Below are positions 39,539 to 47,914 of a DNA stretch of 64,000 nt, in pieces. Made by a program: the position numbers and the translations under genes. The notes beneath the pieces are model-generated. The model did no database searches. It saw only the letters and a program-made list of their open reading frames with translations, and was not told the origin of the DNA. This DNA comes from Streptomyces huiliensis (GTDB taxonomy: Bacteria > Actinomycetota > Actinomycetes > Streptomycetales > Streptomycetaceae): positions 1 through 64,000 of the forward strand of contig NZ_JAIQLH010000029.1 in assembly GCF_020037025.1 (NCBI RefSeq), read 5' to 3'. Position 1 is the stretch's first letter. Each line of letters opens with the position of its first letter.

Positions 39539-40360
39539 ATGCGTATTCCCAATTCCCTTTACATGGTCCCGGACCCGTGCGACCGGGACATCGCCGAGAA
39601 CCCGCGGGCGGACGACGACACACCACCCGGAGACGTCGACCAAGTCCTTTTACGGATGCGCCCGCTCATCGAATCCGTGATGCAGAGCACACAGATCCGG
39701 GCGCTGGAGGAATCGAGCCTCGCGGTCATCGGCGACCGCGCCGTCGCCGTCGACGCGCTCATCGGCCTGGTGCGCCGGGCGGAGACCTCGGTGACCCTCC
39801 TCGTCCCGCCCACCGGCGACGCCCTGCGGCTGGTGGCCGACGCGCTGGAGGCGCTGGCCGACCGGCACCCGGACGACACCCGGGTGCGGATCCTCGCCCC
39901 GCCGGAACTGGCCGCGGACGCCCGGCTCGCCGGGCTGGCGACGCTGCTCGACGGCGTGGAGATCCGGCTCGCCGCGGGCGTACGGCACGCGGCGGCCGTC
40001 GTCGACCAGCGGGTGGCGCTGGTCAGGGCCGGTGAGGCCACCGTGTTCGGCGCCGAGGCGTCGCTCGTCCGGGCCCCGAGCGTGGTCCGCGCGCTGTACG
40101 ACATCCTCATGACGGCCTGGTACCGGGCCGCCCCGCTGACCCGCTACCAGCGGCTCCAGGAGTGCCTGGGCCGGGACTCCGGCGTCCGCATCCTGCGCAT
40201 GCTCGGCGAGGGCTACACGGACGAGGTGGCCGCCCGCGAACTCGACATCTCCGTCCGCACCTACCGCCGCCGCGTCGCCGACATCATGCGGCTGCTCGGC
40301 GCCCGCTCCCGGTTCCAGGCGGGCCTCTACGCCGCCGGCGCCGGATTGTTGCGGGCATAA
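39539..40360 (+). CDS. LuxR-type HTH regulator (TTA-containing), probable PKS-locus activator
   Basis: A 273-residue regulator. The C-terminal ~65 residues are a LuxR/GerE-like helix-turn-helix (GVRILRMLGEGYTDEVAARELDISVRTYRRRVADIMRLLGARSRFQAGLYA). The N-terminal part (IRALEESSLAVIGDRAVAVDALIGLVRRAETSVTLLVPP...VVDQRVALVRAGEATVFGAEASLV) resembles the TrmB/phospholipase-D-like sensor domain of streptomycete LuxR regulators. Codon 38 is TTA (39650-39652), so it should depend on bldA. It sits 238 bp before the PKS gene in the same direction. ATG 39539 gives MRIPNSLYM; the ribosome site is weak. Confidence 0.85.
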   Translation: MRIPNSLYMVPDPCDRDIAENPRADDDTPPGDVDQVLLRMRPLIESVMQSTQIRALEESSLAVIGDRAVAVDALIGLVRRAETSVTLLVPPTGDALRLVADALEALADRHPDDTRVRILAPPELAADARLAGLATLLDGVEIRLAAGVRHAAAVVDQRVALVRAGEATVFGAEASLVRAPSVVRALYDILMTAWYRAAPLTRYQRLQECLGRDSGVRILRMLGEGYTDEVAARELDISVRTYRRRVADIMRLLGARSRFQAGLYAAGAGLLRA

Positions 40361-40381
40361 GTACGGGGAGGTGACATCCGT

Positions 40382-40480
40382 ATGACGCGGCGGCAGGAAG
40401 CTGCCAGCGCGGGCGGCGGGACGGCGGGGAATTCCGGCCATCCCGCGTACCGCCCGGCAGTTTCCGGACCGGGCCGTTGA
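40382..40480 (+). CDS. Possible 32-residue leader peptide
   Basis: A short frame (MTRRQEAASAGGG...) begins with ATG 40382 behind GGGAGGTGA and ends with TGA at 40478-40480, between the regulator and the PKS gene. Composition is unremarkable and no homologue is recognised. It may be chance; it is listed because it has a ribosome site at 10-base spacing. Confidence 0.2.
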   Translation: MTRRQEAASAGGGTAGNSGHPAYRPAVSGPGR

Positions 40481-40524
40481 ACCCCTTCCCGCCGTATCCC
40501 AGAGTCGTGACGTATCCGAGAGTC
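40477..40524 (+). promoter_or_regulatory. PKS promoter candidate with 14-bp direct repeats
   Basis: -35 TTGAAC (40477-40482), 17-base spacer, -10-like CAGAGT (40500-40505). Two near-identical direct repeats, CGTATCCCAGAGTC (40493-40506) and CGTATCCGAGAGTC (40511-40524), overlap and follow it with an 18-bp period. Direct repeats are a common activator-binding layout, but here they lie downstream of -35, so repression is equally possible. Confidence 0.4.
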
Positions 40525-40598
40525 GGAGACCGAATCCGCGCCGGCGCCGGCCGCGCGGTCCCCGGAATCGAGCCGAAATCGAGGAAGTCACGTACACC

Positions 40599-43500
40599 AT
40601 GGGCGAATACGACAGGGCGCGGCCCGCTCCCATAGCCGTCGTGGGCATCGGCTGCCGGGTGCCCGGCGCCGACGGCCCGGACGCGTTCTGGCGCTTGCTG
40701 ACGGACGAGACCTGCACGGTGCGTGACGTGCCGTCGACCCGCTTCGGGCAGCCGTACGAGATCCCGGGGGCGCGCGTCCGCTCCGGACTGCTGGACGACG
40801 TGGACCGCTTCGACGCCGCGTTCTTCGGGATCTCCCCGCGCGAGGCGGCGGGCATGGACCCGCAGCAGCGGCTGTTCATGGAGGCCGTCTGGGAGGCGCT
40901 GGAGGACGCCGGGCAGGACACCGGCGCCCTGGCCGGCACCCGCACCGGCGTCTGGGTCGGCACCACCAACGTCCACTACTGGGAGCTCCAGCAGTCCGTC
41001 GGCCACCCGGACATCCACGCCTCGCTCGGCGCCGGCTCCCGCTCCACCACCACCGGCCGCGTCTCCTTCGCCCTGGACGTCACCGGCCCGGGCCTCTCCG
41101 TGGACACCGCCTGCTCGTCCTCCCTCACCGCCCTCGCCCTCGCCTGCCAGAGCCTGGCCGCCGGCGAGTCCACGGTGGCCATCGCCGGCGGCTCCCAGCT
41201 GCTGCTCACCAACACCGAGAACCACGGCTTCGTCGACGCGAACGTCTTCTCGGACAACTGCCGCTTCGGTGACGCCAACGCCGACGGCTTCGTGTTCAGC
41301 GAGGGCGTCGGCGCGGTGATCCTCAAGCCGCTGGACCGCGCGCTCGCCGACGGCGACCCCGTGCGGGCCGTCATCCGCGGCTGGAGCGTCAACAACGACG
41401 GCGCCGGCAGCGACACCATGATCAACCCGGCGCTGAGCGGCCAGCGGCAGATGCTGGAACTCGCCTACGAGCACGCCGGGATCCCGATCACCGACGTCGA
41501 CTACATCGAGGCCCACGGCACCGGCACCCGCGCCGGCGACCCCGTCGAACTCGGCGCCATCGCCGCCGTCCTGGGCGGTGCCCGCGCGGACCGCGCCGAC
41601 CGTACGGACCGGACGCCGCTGTTCGTCGGCTCGGTCAAGAGCAACATCGGGCACACCGGCGCCGCCGCGGGCGTCCTCGGGTTGATCAAGACCATCCTCG
41701 CCCTCCAGCACCGCACCGTCCCCCGCACCCTGCACGTCACCGAACGCACCACCGCCGTCGACTGGGACGCCGCCGGCATGGACCTCCCGCACGCCGGCGC
41801 CGTGCCACTCGCCGCCGAGGGCCGGCCGCTGACCGCCGGGGTGAGCGGGTTCGGCGTCTCCGGGACCAACGTCCACGTCGTCCTCACCGAGGCCGGGCCG
41901 GGCGCGGAGCCCGCCGGGCGGCCGGCCGGCGCCGAACGCGGCGCCGCCCACCTGCTGCCCGTCTCCGCCGCCTCCCCGGAGGCCCTGCGGCAGCGCCTGC
42001 TGGACCTGGCAGGCCACCTCGAAACCGACGGCCGCGCCACCCCGCTCGCGGACCTCTGCCACACCGCCGCCGTCCGCCGCGCCCACCACGACTGCCGGGC
42101 CGCCGTCGTCGGCGACGCGCCCGAGGCGCTGGCCGCCCGGCTGCGCGAGGCCGCCGAGGACGCGTCCGACGCCGGCTACGCGGGCCGCCCGCGCGTCGCC
42201 TTCGTCTTCTCCGGCCACGGCTCCCAGTGGATCGGCATGGCCCGCGAACTCATGGACGCCTCCCCGGCGTTCAGCGCCTCCCTGATCCGCTGCGACGAGG
42301 CCGTCCGCGCCGAGACCGGCTGGTCCGTCATCGACCGCCTCACCGACGGCACCGACCTGCTGAACGAGACCGTCGCCATCGTCCACCCCGTGCTGTGGGC
42401 GGTGCAGGTGTCGCTCGCCGAGACCTGGCGCGCCTGGGGCGTCGAACCGGACGTCGTCCTCGGCCACAGCATGGGCGAATCCGCCGCCGCCTGCGTCGCC
42501 GGGGCGCTGAGCCACACCGACGCCGCCGCCGTCGTCTGCCGCCGCGCCCGGCTCATCCGCGACCGCGTCGCCGGCCGGGGGACGATGTCGGTGGCCGCCC
42601 TGACCGCCGACGAGGCCGACCGGCTCATCGCCGACCTCGCCGTCGACGTCGCGGTCGCGGCCAGCAACGGCCCCCGCACCACCGTCCTCGCGGGCGAGGT
42701 CGAGGGCATCGAGAAGATCAAGGCCGAGCTGGACGCCCGCGACGTCTTCTGCCGCGTCATGAAGGCCGAGGCCGCCTCCCACTGCTCCCAGATGGATCCG
42801 CTGCTCGACGAACTCGCCCACGAGCTCCGGGACCTCGCCCCCCGCGCCGGGACGGTCCCGGTCCGCTCCACCGTCACCGGCGAACTCGTCGACGGCTCCG
42901 GCCTCGACGCCGCGTACTGGACCCGCAACATCCGCGGCCGCGTCCACTTCCACGAGGCCGTGCTCGCCACCGCCGAGGCGGGCGAGACCGTCTTCGTCGA
43001 GATCAGCCCGCACCCCGTCCTCTCCAAGGCCGTCCAGGAGACCCTGGCCGCCGCCGGCCTCCCCGGCACCGCCGTCGGCTCCCTGCTGCGCGACCAGCCC
43101 GAGCGCGAGACGCTCCTCGGCCACCTCGGCCGGGTGTACGAGGCGGGGGCGCCCGTCGACTGGACCGCCCTGTACGGCGGCGGCCGCTGCGTCCCGCTGC
43201 CCGCCTACCCCTGGCAGCGGGAGAGCCACTGGGTGGAGGACTTGGACGCGCTGCCCCGGACGTACGAGTTCCGGCTGGACGAGCCGGGGACGCCGTTCCT
43301 GCCGCCGCCCGCCCGTGACCAAGACCCTGCGGTCGTCCACGGCCCCGAGTGCGTCGAGGCCGCGCGGGCCGCCGTCGCCCGGGCCGCCGGCACCGACGAT
43401 GTCCGGCTCACCGCCGCCGACATCGGCGAGGCCCTCCTCGTCCCGCCCGGGAAGGCCGCCGTGCTGCGGGCCGTCGTCACGCCGGGCGCGGCGGACGGGG

Positions 43501-44654
43501 AGTGGGCGTTCACCGTCGAGAGCCGGACCGACGGCACGGCGGAGTGGACCGGGCGCGCCCGGGGCACCGCCTCCGTCGGCCTCGGGAGCGCCGGACACGA
43601 GCCGCCCGCCGCCGTGCTCGCCCGCTGCCCCGAGCGCCTGGACGGCGACGCCTTCCGGCGGCGCGTCCCGGCGGCGGGAGCCCTCCGGCCCGTCCTGGAG
43701 GAGGTGTGGCTCGGGCAGGGCGAGGCCGTCGCCCGGCTGCGCCGGCCCGCCGGGACGGAACCCCGGCCCGGCCACCCCGTCCACCCCGAGCTCGTCCGGT
43801 CGGCCTACCAGCCCGCGCTGGCCCTGCTGCCCGACCCGTCGCTGCTCTCGCCGCACCTGACCGGGTTCGCGGTGACGGGCGAGGCGACCGAGGAACTGTG
43901 GACGGTCTGCCGGATCACCGAGGGCGCGGGCGGGGCGCTCGCCCTGGACACCGTCCTCTTCGACGCCGAGGGCCGGGCCGTCGCGGAGGCGAAGGGCATG
44001 CCCGTCGGGCGGCACCCGGCACACGACAGGGAGAAACCGGAGCACGTGAGCGAGGACGAGACCGTGGCGACCGAACACGCGAGGGCGGACCAGACGGGCG
44101 CCCGGCGGGCCCCCGCCGACACGGCGGACGCGAACACGGCGGATCAGGGTGTCGAACTGACCGGTGAGCTGCGGCTGACGGACCCGGCGAGCGGGTTCGT
44201 GATCGAACTGCGCGGCAGCCTGCGCATCACGGCAGGGGCGGTCCGCGGGGAGGCCACGGCCGCTCCGGCGGCTCCCGAGCCCGCCGCGAGGGAGGCGGTA
44301 CGCGTCACTCCGGCCGCGCCCGCGCCCGTATCCGCGCCCGCGCCCGCACCTGCATCCGCGCCCGCGCCCGCACCTGCATCCGCGCCCGCGCCCGTCGTCC
44401 CCGAGGGACCCGCCGCCGACCGCCCGGTCGCCGACCGGGTGGCCGAGCACGTCGCCGAGGTCCTGGGCATGCGCGTGGGCCGCCTCGACGTGAACAAGCC
44501 GTTCAACCGGCTCGGCATGGACTCGCTCATGGCCACCGAGCTGCGCAAACGGCTCGAACGGGAGCTGGGCGTCGCCCTCCCCGTGGCCCGCCTGGCCCGC
44601 GGCACCACCACCGCGTCCCTGGCCCGGGAGCTGGCGGCGGAGATCCCCGCCTGA
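40599..44654 (+). CDS. Type I polyketide synthase, single module KS-AT-(degenerate DH)-ACP
   Basis: A 1351-residue PKS. KS (about 10-430) has the triad Cys172 (DTACSSS), His306 (EAHGTGT) and His352 (NIGHTGAA). AT (about 515-830) has Ser624 in GHSMGES and the specificity motif AASH (725-728), unlike the malonyl HAFH form. Residues about 870-1160 look like a double-hotdog DH (VVHGPECVEAARAAVARA, HPELVRSAYQPAL) but lack HxxxGxxxxP and the Asp of the second half. A Pro/Ala linker leads to an ACP (about 1280-1345) with Ser1309 in GMDSLMA. No KR, ER, MT or TE is present. It probably works iteratively or hands its product on. The ccr gene 63 bp downstream suggests an alkylmalonyl extender. Confidence 0.92.
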   Translation: MGEYDRARPAPIAVVGIGCRVPGADGPDAFWRLLTDETCTVRDVPSTRFGQPYEIPGARVRSGLLDDVDRFDAAFFGISPREAAGMDPQQRLFMEAVWEALEDAGQDTGALAGTRTGVWVGTTNVHYWELQQSVGHPDIHASLGAGSRSTTTGRVSFALDVTGPGLSVDTACSSSLTALALACQSLAAGESTVAIAGGSQLLLTNTENHGFVDANVFSDNCRFGDANADGFVFSEGVGAVILKPLDRALADGDPVRAVIRGWSVNNDGAGSDTMINPALSGQRQMLELAYEHAGIPITDVDYIEAHGTGTRAGDPVELGAIAAVLGGARADRADRTDRTPLFVGSVKSNIGHTGAAAGVLGLIKTILALQHRTVPRTLHVTERTTAVDWDAAGMDLPHAGAVPLAAEGRPLTAGVSGFGVSGTNVHVVLTEAGPGAEPAGRPAGAERGAAHLLPVSAASPEALRQRLLDLAGHLETDGRATPLADLCHTAAVRRAHHDCRAAVVGDAPEALAARLREAAEDASDAGYAGRPRVAFVFSGHGSQWIGMARELMDASPAFSASLIRCDEAVRAETGWSVIDRLTDGTDLLNETVAIVHPVLWAVQVSLAETWRAWGVEPDVVLGHSMGESAAACVAGALSHTDAAAVVCRRARLIRDRVAGRGTMSVAALTADEADRLIADLAVDVAVAASNGPRTTVLAGEVEGIEKIKAELDARDVFCRVMKAEAASHCSQMDPLLDELAHELRDLAPRAGTVPVRSTVTGELVDGSGLDAAYWTRNIRGRVHFHEAVLATAEAGETVFVEISPHPVLSKAVQETLAAAGLPGTAVGSLLRDQPERETLLGHLGRVYEAGAPVDWTALYGGGRCVPLPAYPWQRESHWVEDLDALPRTYEFRLDEPGTPFLPPPARDQDPAVVHGPECVEAARAAVARAAGTDDVRLTAADIGEALLVPPGKAAVLRAVVTPGAADGEWAFTVESRTDGTAEWTGRARGTASVGLGSAGHEPPAAVLARCPERLDGDAFRRRVPAAGALRPVLEEVWLGQGEAVARLRRPAGTEPRPGHPVHPELVRSAYQPALALLPDPSLLSPHLTGFAVTGEATEELWTVCRITEGAGGALALDTVLFDAEGRAVAEAKGMPVGRHPAHDREKPEHVSEDETVATEHARADQTGARRAPADTADANTADQGVELTGELRLTDPASGFVIELRGSLRITAGAVRGEATAAPAAPEPAAREAVRVTPAAPAPVSAPAPAPASAPAPAPASAPAPVVPEGPAADRPVADRVAEHVAEVLGMRVGRLDVNKPFNRLGMDSLMATELRKRLERELGVALPVARLARGTTTASLARELAAEIPA

Positions 44655-44717
44655 AGCACCGGCACCCGCAGTACCGCATGACGCATGTGACGCCAGTCAC
44701 CCGACGTGGAGGAAGAG

Positions 44718-45971
44718 TTGACCAAGGACCTGTACGACATCGGCGAGATGCCGCCCCTGGGCGAGGTTCCGGCGCGGATGCACGCGTCGGTCATCCGTCC
44801 GGAGCGCTACGGGCCGCCGTCCCAGGGCTTCGCCATGGAGGTCGTGGACGTGCCGGCGGTCGGCCGCGGCCAGGTGCTCGTCTACGTCATGGCCGCGGGC
44901 ATCAACTACAACAACGTGTGGGCTTCCCTCGGCTACCCGTACGACGTGGTGGCCGGCCGGCAGAAGAAGGGCGAGCCCGAGGACTTCCACATCGGCGGCT
45001 CCGAGGGTTCCGGCATCGTCTGGGCCGTGGGGGAGGGCGTCAGCTCCGTCAAGGTCGGCGACGAGGTCACCCTCTCCGGCTGCACCTGGGACGAGACCGC
45101 CGACGACATCCGGCTGGGTGCCGACCCCATGACGTCGGTCACCCAGAAGGCGTGGGGCTACGAGACGAACTACGGCACCTTCGCCCAGTACGCCCTGGTC
45201 AAGGACTTCCAGTGCCACCCCAAGCCGAAGAGCCTCTCCTGGGAGGAGGCGGCCTGCTTCCTGCTGACCGGCGCCACCGCCTACCGCCAGCTCTGCGGCT
45301 GGGCCCCGCACACCGTGGAGCCCGGCGACCCGGTGCTGATCTGGGGCGGCGCGGGCGGCCTCGGTTCGATGGCGATCCAGATCACCCGGATCCGCGGCGG
45401 CATACCCGTCGCCGTGGTCTCCGACGACGAGCGCGGGAAGCACTGCCTGGAGCTCGGCGCGGAGGGCTTCATCAACCGCAACGACTTCGACCACTGGGGC
45501 CGGCTCCCCGACACTTCGGACAACGCCGCCATGGCGAAGTGGATGAAGGGCGCCCGCGCCTTCGGCAACCGGTTCTGGGAGATCCTGGGCGAGCGCCGGG
45601 CCCCCCGGATCGTCCTGGAGCACAGTGGGCAGAACACCATTCCCACCTCGATGTATTTGTGCGACACCGCCGGAATGGTGGTCATCTGCGGGGGCACGAG
45701 CGGTTACAACGGCGACCTCGACCTGCGATTCCTCTGGATGCGGCAGAAGCGGCTGCAAGGCTCCCACTTCGCGAACATCCGGCAGTGCCGCCAGGTCATC
45801 GAACTCGCCGCGAGCGGAAAACTCGACCCGTGCCTGTCCTGGACCGGTGATTTCGCCGACACCGGCCGGGCGCACCAGCTGATGTACGAGAACCGGCACC
45901 CGTCCGGGAACATGGCCGTCCGGGTGAACGCTGTGAACGGCGTGAACGACGTGACCGCAGCCGCCGGCTGA
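44718..45971 (+). CDS. ccr: Crotonyl-CoA carboxylase/reductase
   Basis: A 417-residue zinc-free MDR-family enzyme that reductively carboxylates crotonyl-CoA or other 2-enoyl-CoAs with NADPH and CO2 to ethylmalonyl-CoA or alkylmalonyl-CoA. It has the family N terminus DLYDIGEMPPLGEVPARMHASVIRPERYGPP, the active-site region INYNNVWASLGYP, HIGGSEGSGIV, GYETNYGTFAQY (CO2-binding region), the nucleotide motif VLIWGGAGGLGSMAIQ, and GGTSGYNGDLDLRFLWMRQKRLQGSHFAN. The TTG at 44718 has GGAGG at 44708-44712; an in-frame GTG at 44706 overlaps that site and is less likely. It presumably feeds the PKS encoded just upstream. Confidence 0.93.
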   Translation: MTKDLYDIGEMPPLGEVPARMHASVIRPERYGPPSQGFAMEVVDVPAVGRGQVLVYVMAAGINYNNVWASLGYPYDVVAGRQKKGEPEDFHIGGSEGSGIVWAVGEGVSSVKVGDEVTLSGCTWDETADDIRLGADPMTSVTQKAWGYETNYGTFAQYALVKDFQCHPKPKSLSWEEAACFLLTGATAYRQLCGWAPHTVEPGDPVLIWGGAGGLGSMAIQITRIRGGIPVAVVSDDERGKHCLELGAEGFINRNDFDHWGRLPDTSDNAAMAKWMKGARAFGNRFWEILGERRAPRIVLEHSGQNTIPTSMYLCDTAGMVVICGGTSGYNGDLDLRFLWMRQKRLQGSHFANIRQCRQVIELAASGKLDPCLSWTGDFADTGRAHQLMYENRHPSGNMAVRVNAVNGVNDVTAAAG

Positions 45972-45996
45972 CCCGGCGCACCACCGGGTGGAGGGG

Positions 45997-46033
45997 GCCG
46001 GGCGGGCCGTTCGCGGACGGGTCGCCCGGCTTT
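45997..46033 (+). terminator. Terminator candidate after ccr
   Basis: 8-bp stem GCCGGGCG (45997-46004) with CGCCCGGC (46023-46030), followed by TTT. It would end the PKS-ccr transcript. Confidence 0.55.
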
Positions 46034-46186
46034 CGGCCGTCCTCGGCGGAACCCGTCGTTTGGGTATCGCGTTCTCTGGTAGGAGAGGGACGAGGCAAAA
46101 GATCGTCCCACAGCACGAGAGCCATTCTTTTGCCTACCTATTACCCTTGACGGCAAGGCCGCGCAGGGTGGCCATGGAGGAGTGAA

Positions 46187-47080
46187 ATGAGGAGCAGGAA
46201 CCCGGTCTTCTCGCGACGGGGGTTCACTCCCGGAGGCGGCTACGCGAACTTCAACGCGGCACCGCCGTCCGGGTCCGCGACGCAGGGAAACCCCTACGCG
46301 AACAGCCCGTACGCGCAGCCGACCGACCCGTACGCGGGCAACCCGTACGGCCAGCCGACCAACCCGTACGCGCAGGGCGCCCCGGATCTCCAGCAGGGGA
46401 TGCCGCAGGCCCCGGCCCGCTCGGGCGCCATGACGATGGACGACGTCGTCAGCCGCACCGCCATCACGCTGGGCCTGGTGGTCGTCGCCGCGGGCGCCGC
46501 CTGGGCGATGGAGCTGCCGGTCGGTCTCGGCTTCGGCGCCGCGATCATCGCGATGGTGCTGGGTCTCGTCCAGTCGTTCAAGGCCAAGCCCTCCCCGGCG
46601 CTGATCCTGGCCTACGCGGCGTTCGAGGGTCTGTTCCTCGGTGTCATCAGCCAGGCGTACAACGAGGTCGCCAAGGGCGCCCCGATGCAGGCGGTGCTGG
46701 GCACGGTGGCGGTGTTCGCCGGTGTGCTCTTCGCGTACCGGGCCCGGATCATCAACGTGAACCGCAGGTTCGTCCGCTTCGTGGTCGGTGCCGCGATCGG
46801 CTTCCTGCTGCTGGGCGTCGTCAACATGCTGTTCGCCGTGTTCGGCGGCGGTGACGGCCTCGGCTTCCGCACCGGTCCGATGGGCATCCTCGTCGGTGTC
46901 ATCGGCGTGCTGCTCGGTGCCGCGTTCCTGGCGCTCGACTTCAAGCAGGTCGAGGACGGCATCCAGTACGGCGCCCCGCGCGAGGAGGCGTGGACGGCCG
47001 CGTTCGGTCTGACGCTGTCGCTGGTGTGGATCTACACCGAGCTGCTGCGGGTCATCGCCCTCGTGATGAGCGACGACTAG
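46187..47080 (+). CDS. Bax inhibitor-1 / YccA family membrane protein
   Basis: A 297-residue protein: a Tyr/Pro/Asn-rich N-terminal region with NPYA-type repeats (NPYANSPYAQPTDPYAGNPYGQPTNPYAQG), then about seven transmembrane helices (TAITLGLVVVAAGAAWAMEL; LGFGAAIIAMVLGLVQSF; ALILAYAAFEGLFLGVISQAYNE; VLGTVAVFAGVLFAYRARII; VVGAAIGFLLLGVVNMLFAVF; GILVGVIGVLLGAAFLALDFKQVEDGI; TAAFGLTLSLVWIYTELLRVIAL). The acidic residues in the last helices match the BI-1/YetJ pH-sensitive calcium-leak family. GGAGGAG precedes the ATG. Confidence 0.92.
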   Translation: MRSRNPVFSRRGFTPGGGYANFNAAPPSGSATQGNPYANSPYAQPTDPYAGNPYGQPTNPYAQGAPDLQQGMPQAPARSGAMTMDDVVSRTAITLGLVVVAAGAAWAMELPVGLGFGAAIIAMVLGLVQSFKAKPSPALILAYAAFEGLFLGVISQAYNEVAKGAPMQAVLGTVAVFAGVLFAYRARIINVNRRFVRFVVGAAIGFLLLGVVNMLFAVFGGGDGLGFRTGPMGILVGVIGVLLGAAFLALDFKQVEDGIQYGAPREEAWTAAFGLTLSLVWIYTELLRVIALVMSDD

Positions 47081-47120
47081 ACGACCGGGCCGCAGGAGGT
47101 CGCAGGACGAGAACGGATGT

Positions 47121-47174
47121 GACGGGCCGGGCCCGGGAAGACAAGTACGACGGTCTTCCCGGGCCCGGCCCGTC
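47121..47174. terminator. 22-bp perfect bidirectional terminator
   Basis: Arms 47121-47142 and 47153-47174 are perfectly complementary, loop AAGTACGACG. It lies between the Bax-inhibitor gene and a small convergent gene. The stem is unusually long but there is no T-run. Confidence 0.8.
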
Positions 47175-47209
47175 TGTGTGGGGTGCGGGGTACGGACCGG
47201 CCGCCGCGG

Positions 47210-47440
47210 CTACAGGAGCCTGCGCGCGGCCCGTCGGAGGTCGTACTCGTGCACGATCGCCTTGGCGTGGCCGTAGGCGAGACCGTGCTCTCCGCGCAGC
47301 CAGCTCACCTTCTCCTCGAACCGGGACAGGGATGGGCCTTCGTCGACCGTGCGCATCCAGTCGGCGACTTCTCGGCCGGTGCAGTGGGGGATTCGGGAGA
47401 GCAGGTTCCGGTGGGTTTCGTCGGAGATGACGTAGGACAT
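47210..47440 (-). CDS. DUF4287-type small protein
   Basis: A 76-residue protein (MSYVISDETHRNLLSRIPHCTGREVADWMRTVDEGPSLSRFEEKVSWLRGEHGLAYGHAKAIVHEYDLRRAARRLL). The segment from CTGREVADW to GHAKAIVHEYDL matches DUF4287, a small helical domain of unknown function. The ATG at 47440 begins the conserved part and has GGAGGCG upstream; the frame extends to 47527 without support. Confidence 0.8.
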   Translation of the reverse strand: MSYVISDETHRNLLSRIPHCTGREVADWMRTVDEGPSLSRFEEKVSWLRGEHGLAYGHAKAIVHEYDLRRAARRLL

Positions 47441-47538
47441 CGGCGCCTCCGGACGCGTCGGATGATGGTCCTTCATGTCACCGTGCCCGAGTGTTCGGTC
47501 ATTGGCAACAGTCGGTGGCCGCCGCATAGTCTCAGGGC

Positions 47539-47868
47539 GTGGACGATGTGACGCCTCTCCTGACCGCCGTGGACACCTTCGCCGACCGCCTGCGCGCCCT
47601 GCCCCAGTCCCGGCTGAGCCGGGGGGCCGCCGCCGAGGCGCTGGCCCTCGCCCGTGAGCTGGCGGGCCGGGCCCAGCGGATGGAGGAGCCCGGGGACGCC
47701 GCGCCGCGCGAGATGCCGGACGCGGGGATCTTCGCGGTGGCCGACCAAGTCGCCGTCGCCGGCCACGATCTGGCCGAGGCGCTGGCCGCCGGCGGCGCGC
47801 CGGAGGGCGCGGTGACGGCGGCGGTGGAGCTGGTGGCGGATGCGGCGCGGCGGTGCGGCCTGCAGTGA
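47539..47868 (+). CDS. Small conserved Streptomyces protein
   Basis: A 109-residue, Ala/Leu-rich helical protein (MDDVTPLLTAVDTFADRLRALPQSRLSRGAAAEALALARELAGRAQRMEEP...VADQVAVAGHDLAEALAA). I do not recognise a domain. There is no signal peptide or membrane helix. The GTG start has TAGTCT 6 bases ahead and no ribosome site, consistent with a leaderless transcript. Codon bias is normal for the genome. Confidence 0.7.
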   Translation: MDDVTPLLTAVDTFADRLRALPQSRLSRGAAAEALALARELAGRAQRMEEPGDAAPREMPDAGIFAVADQVAVAGHDLAEALAAGGAPEGAVTAAVELVADAARRCGLQ

Positions 47869-47914
47869 GGCCGAGGGGCCTGGCCCCGGGTCGGCCGGCG
47901 GATCGGACCCCGGG

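Noticed and set aside
44100..44654. Search for KR, ER or thioesterase after the DH-like region of the PKS
   Set aside because: No Rossmann GxGxxG motif or GxSxG hydrolase motif is present; only a Pro/Ala linker and the ACP follow.
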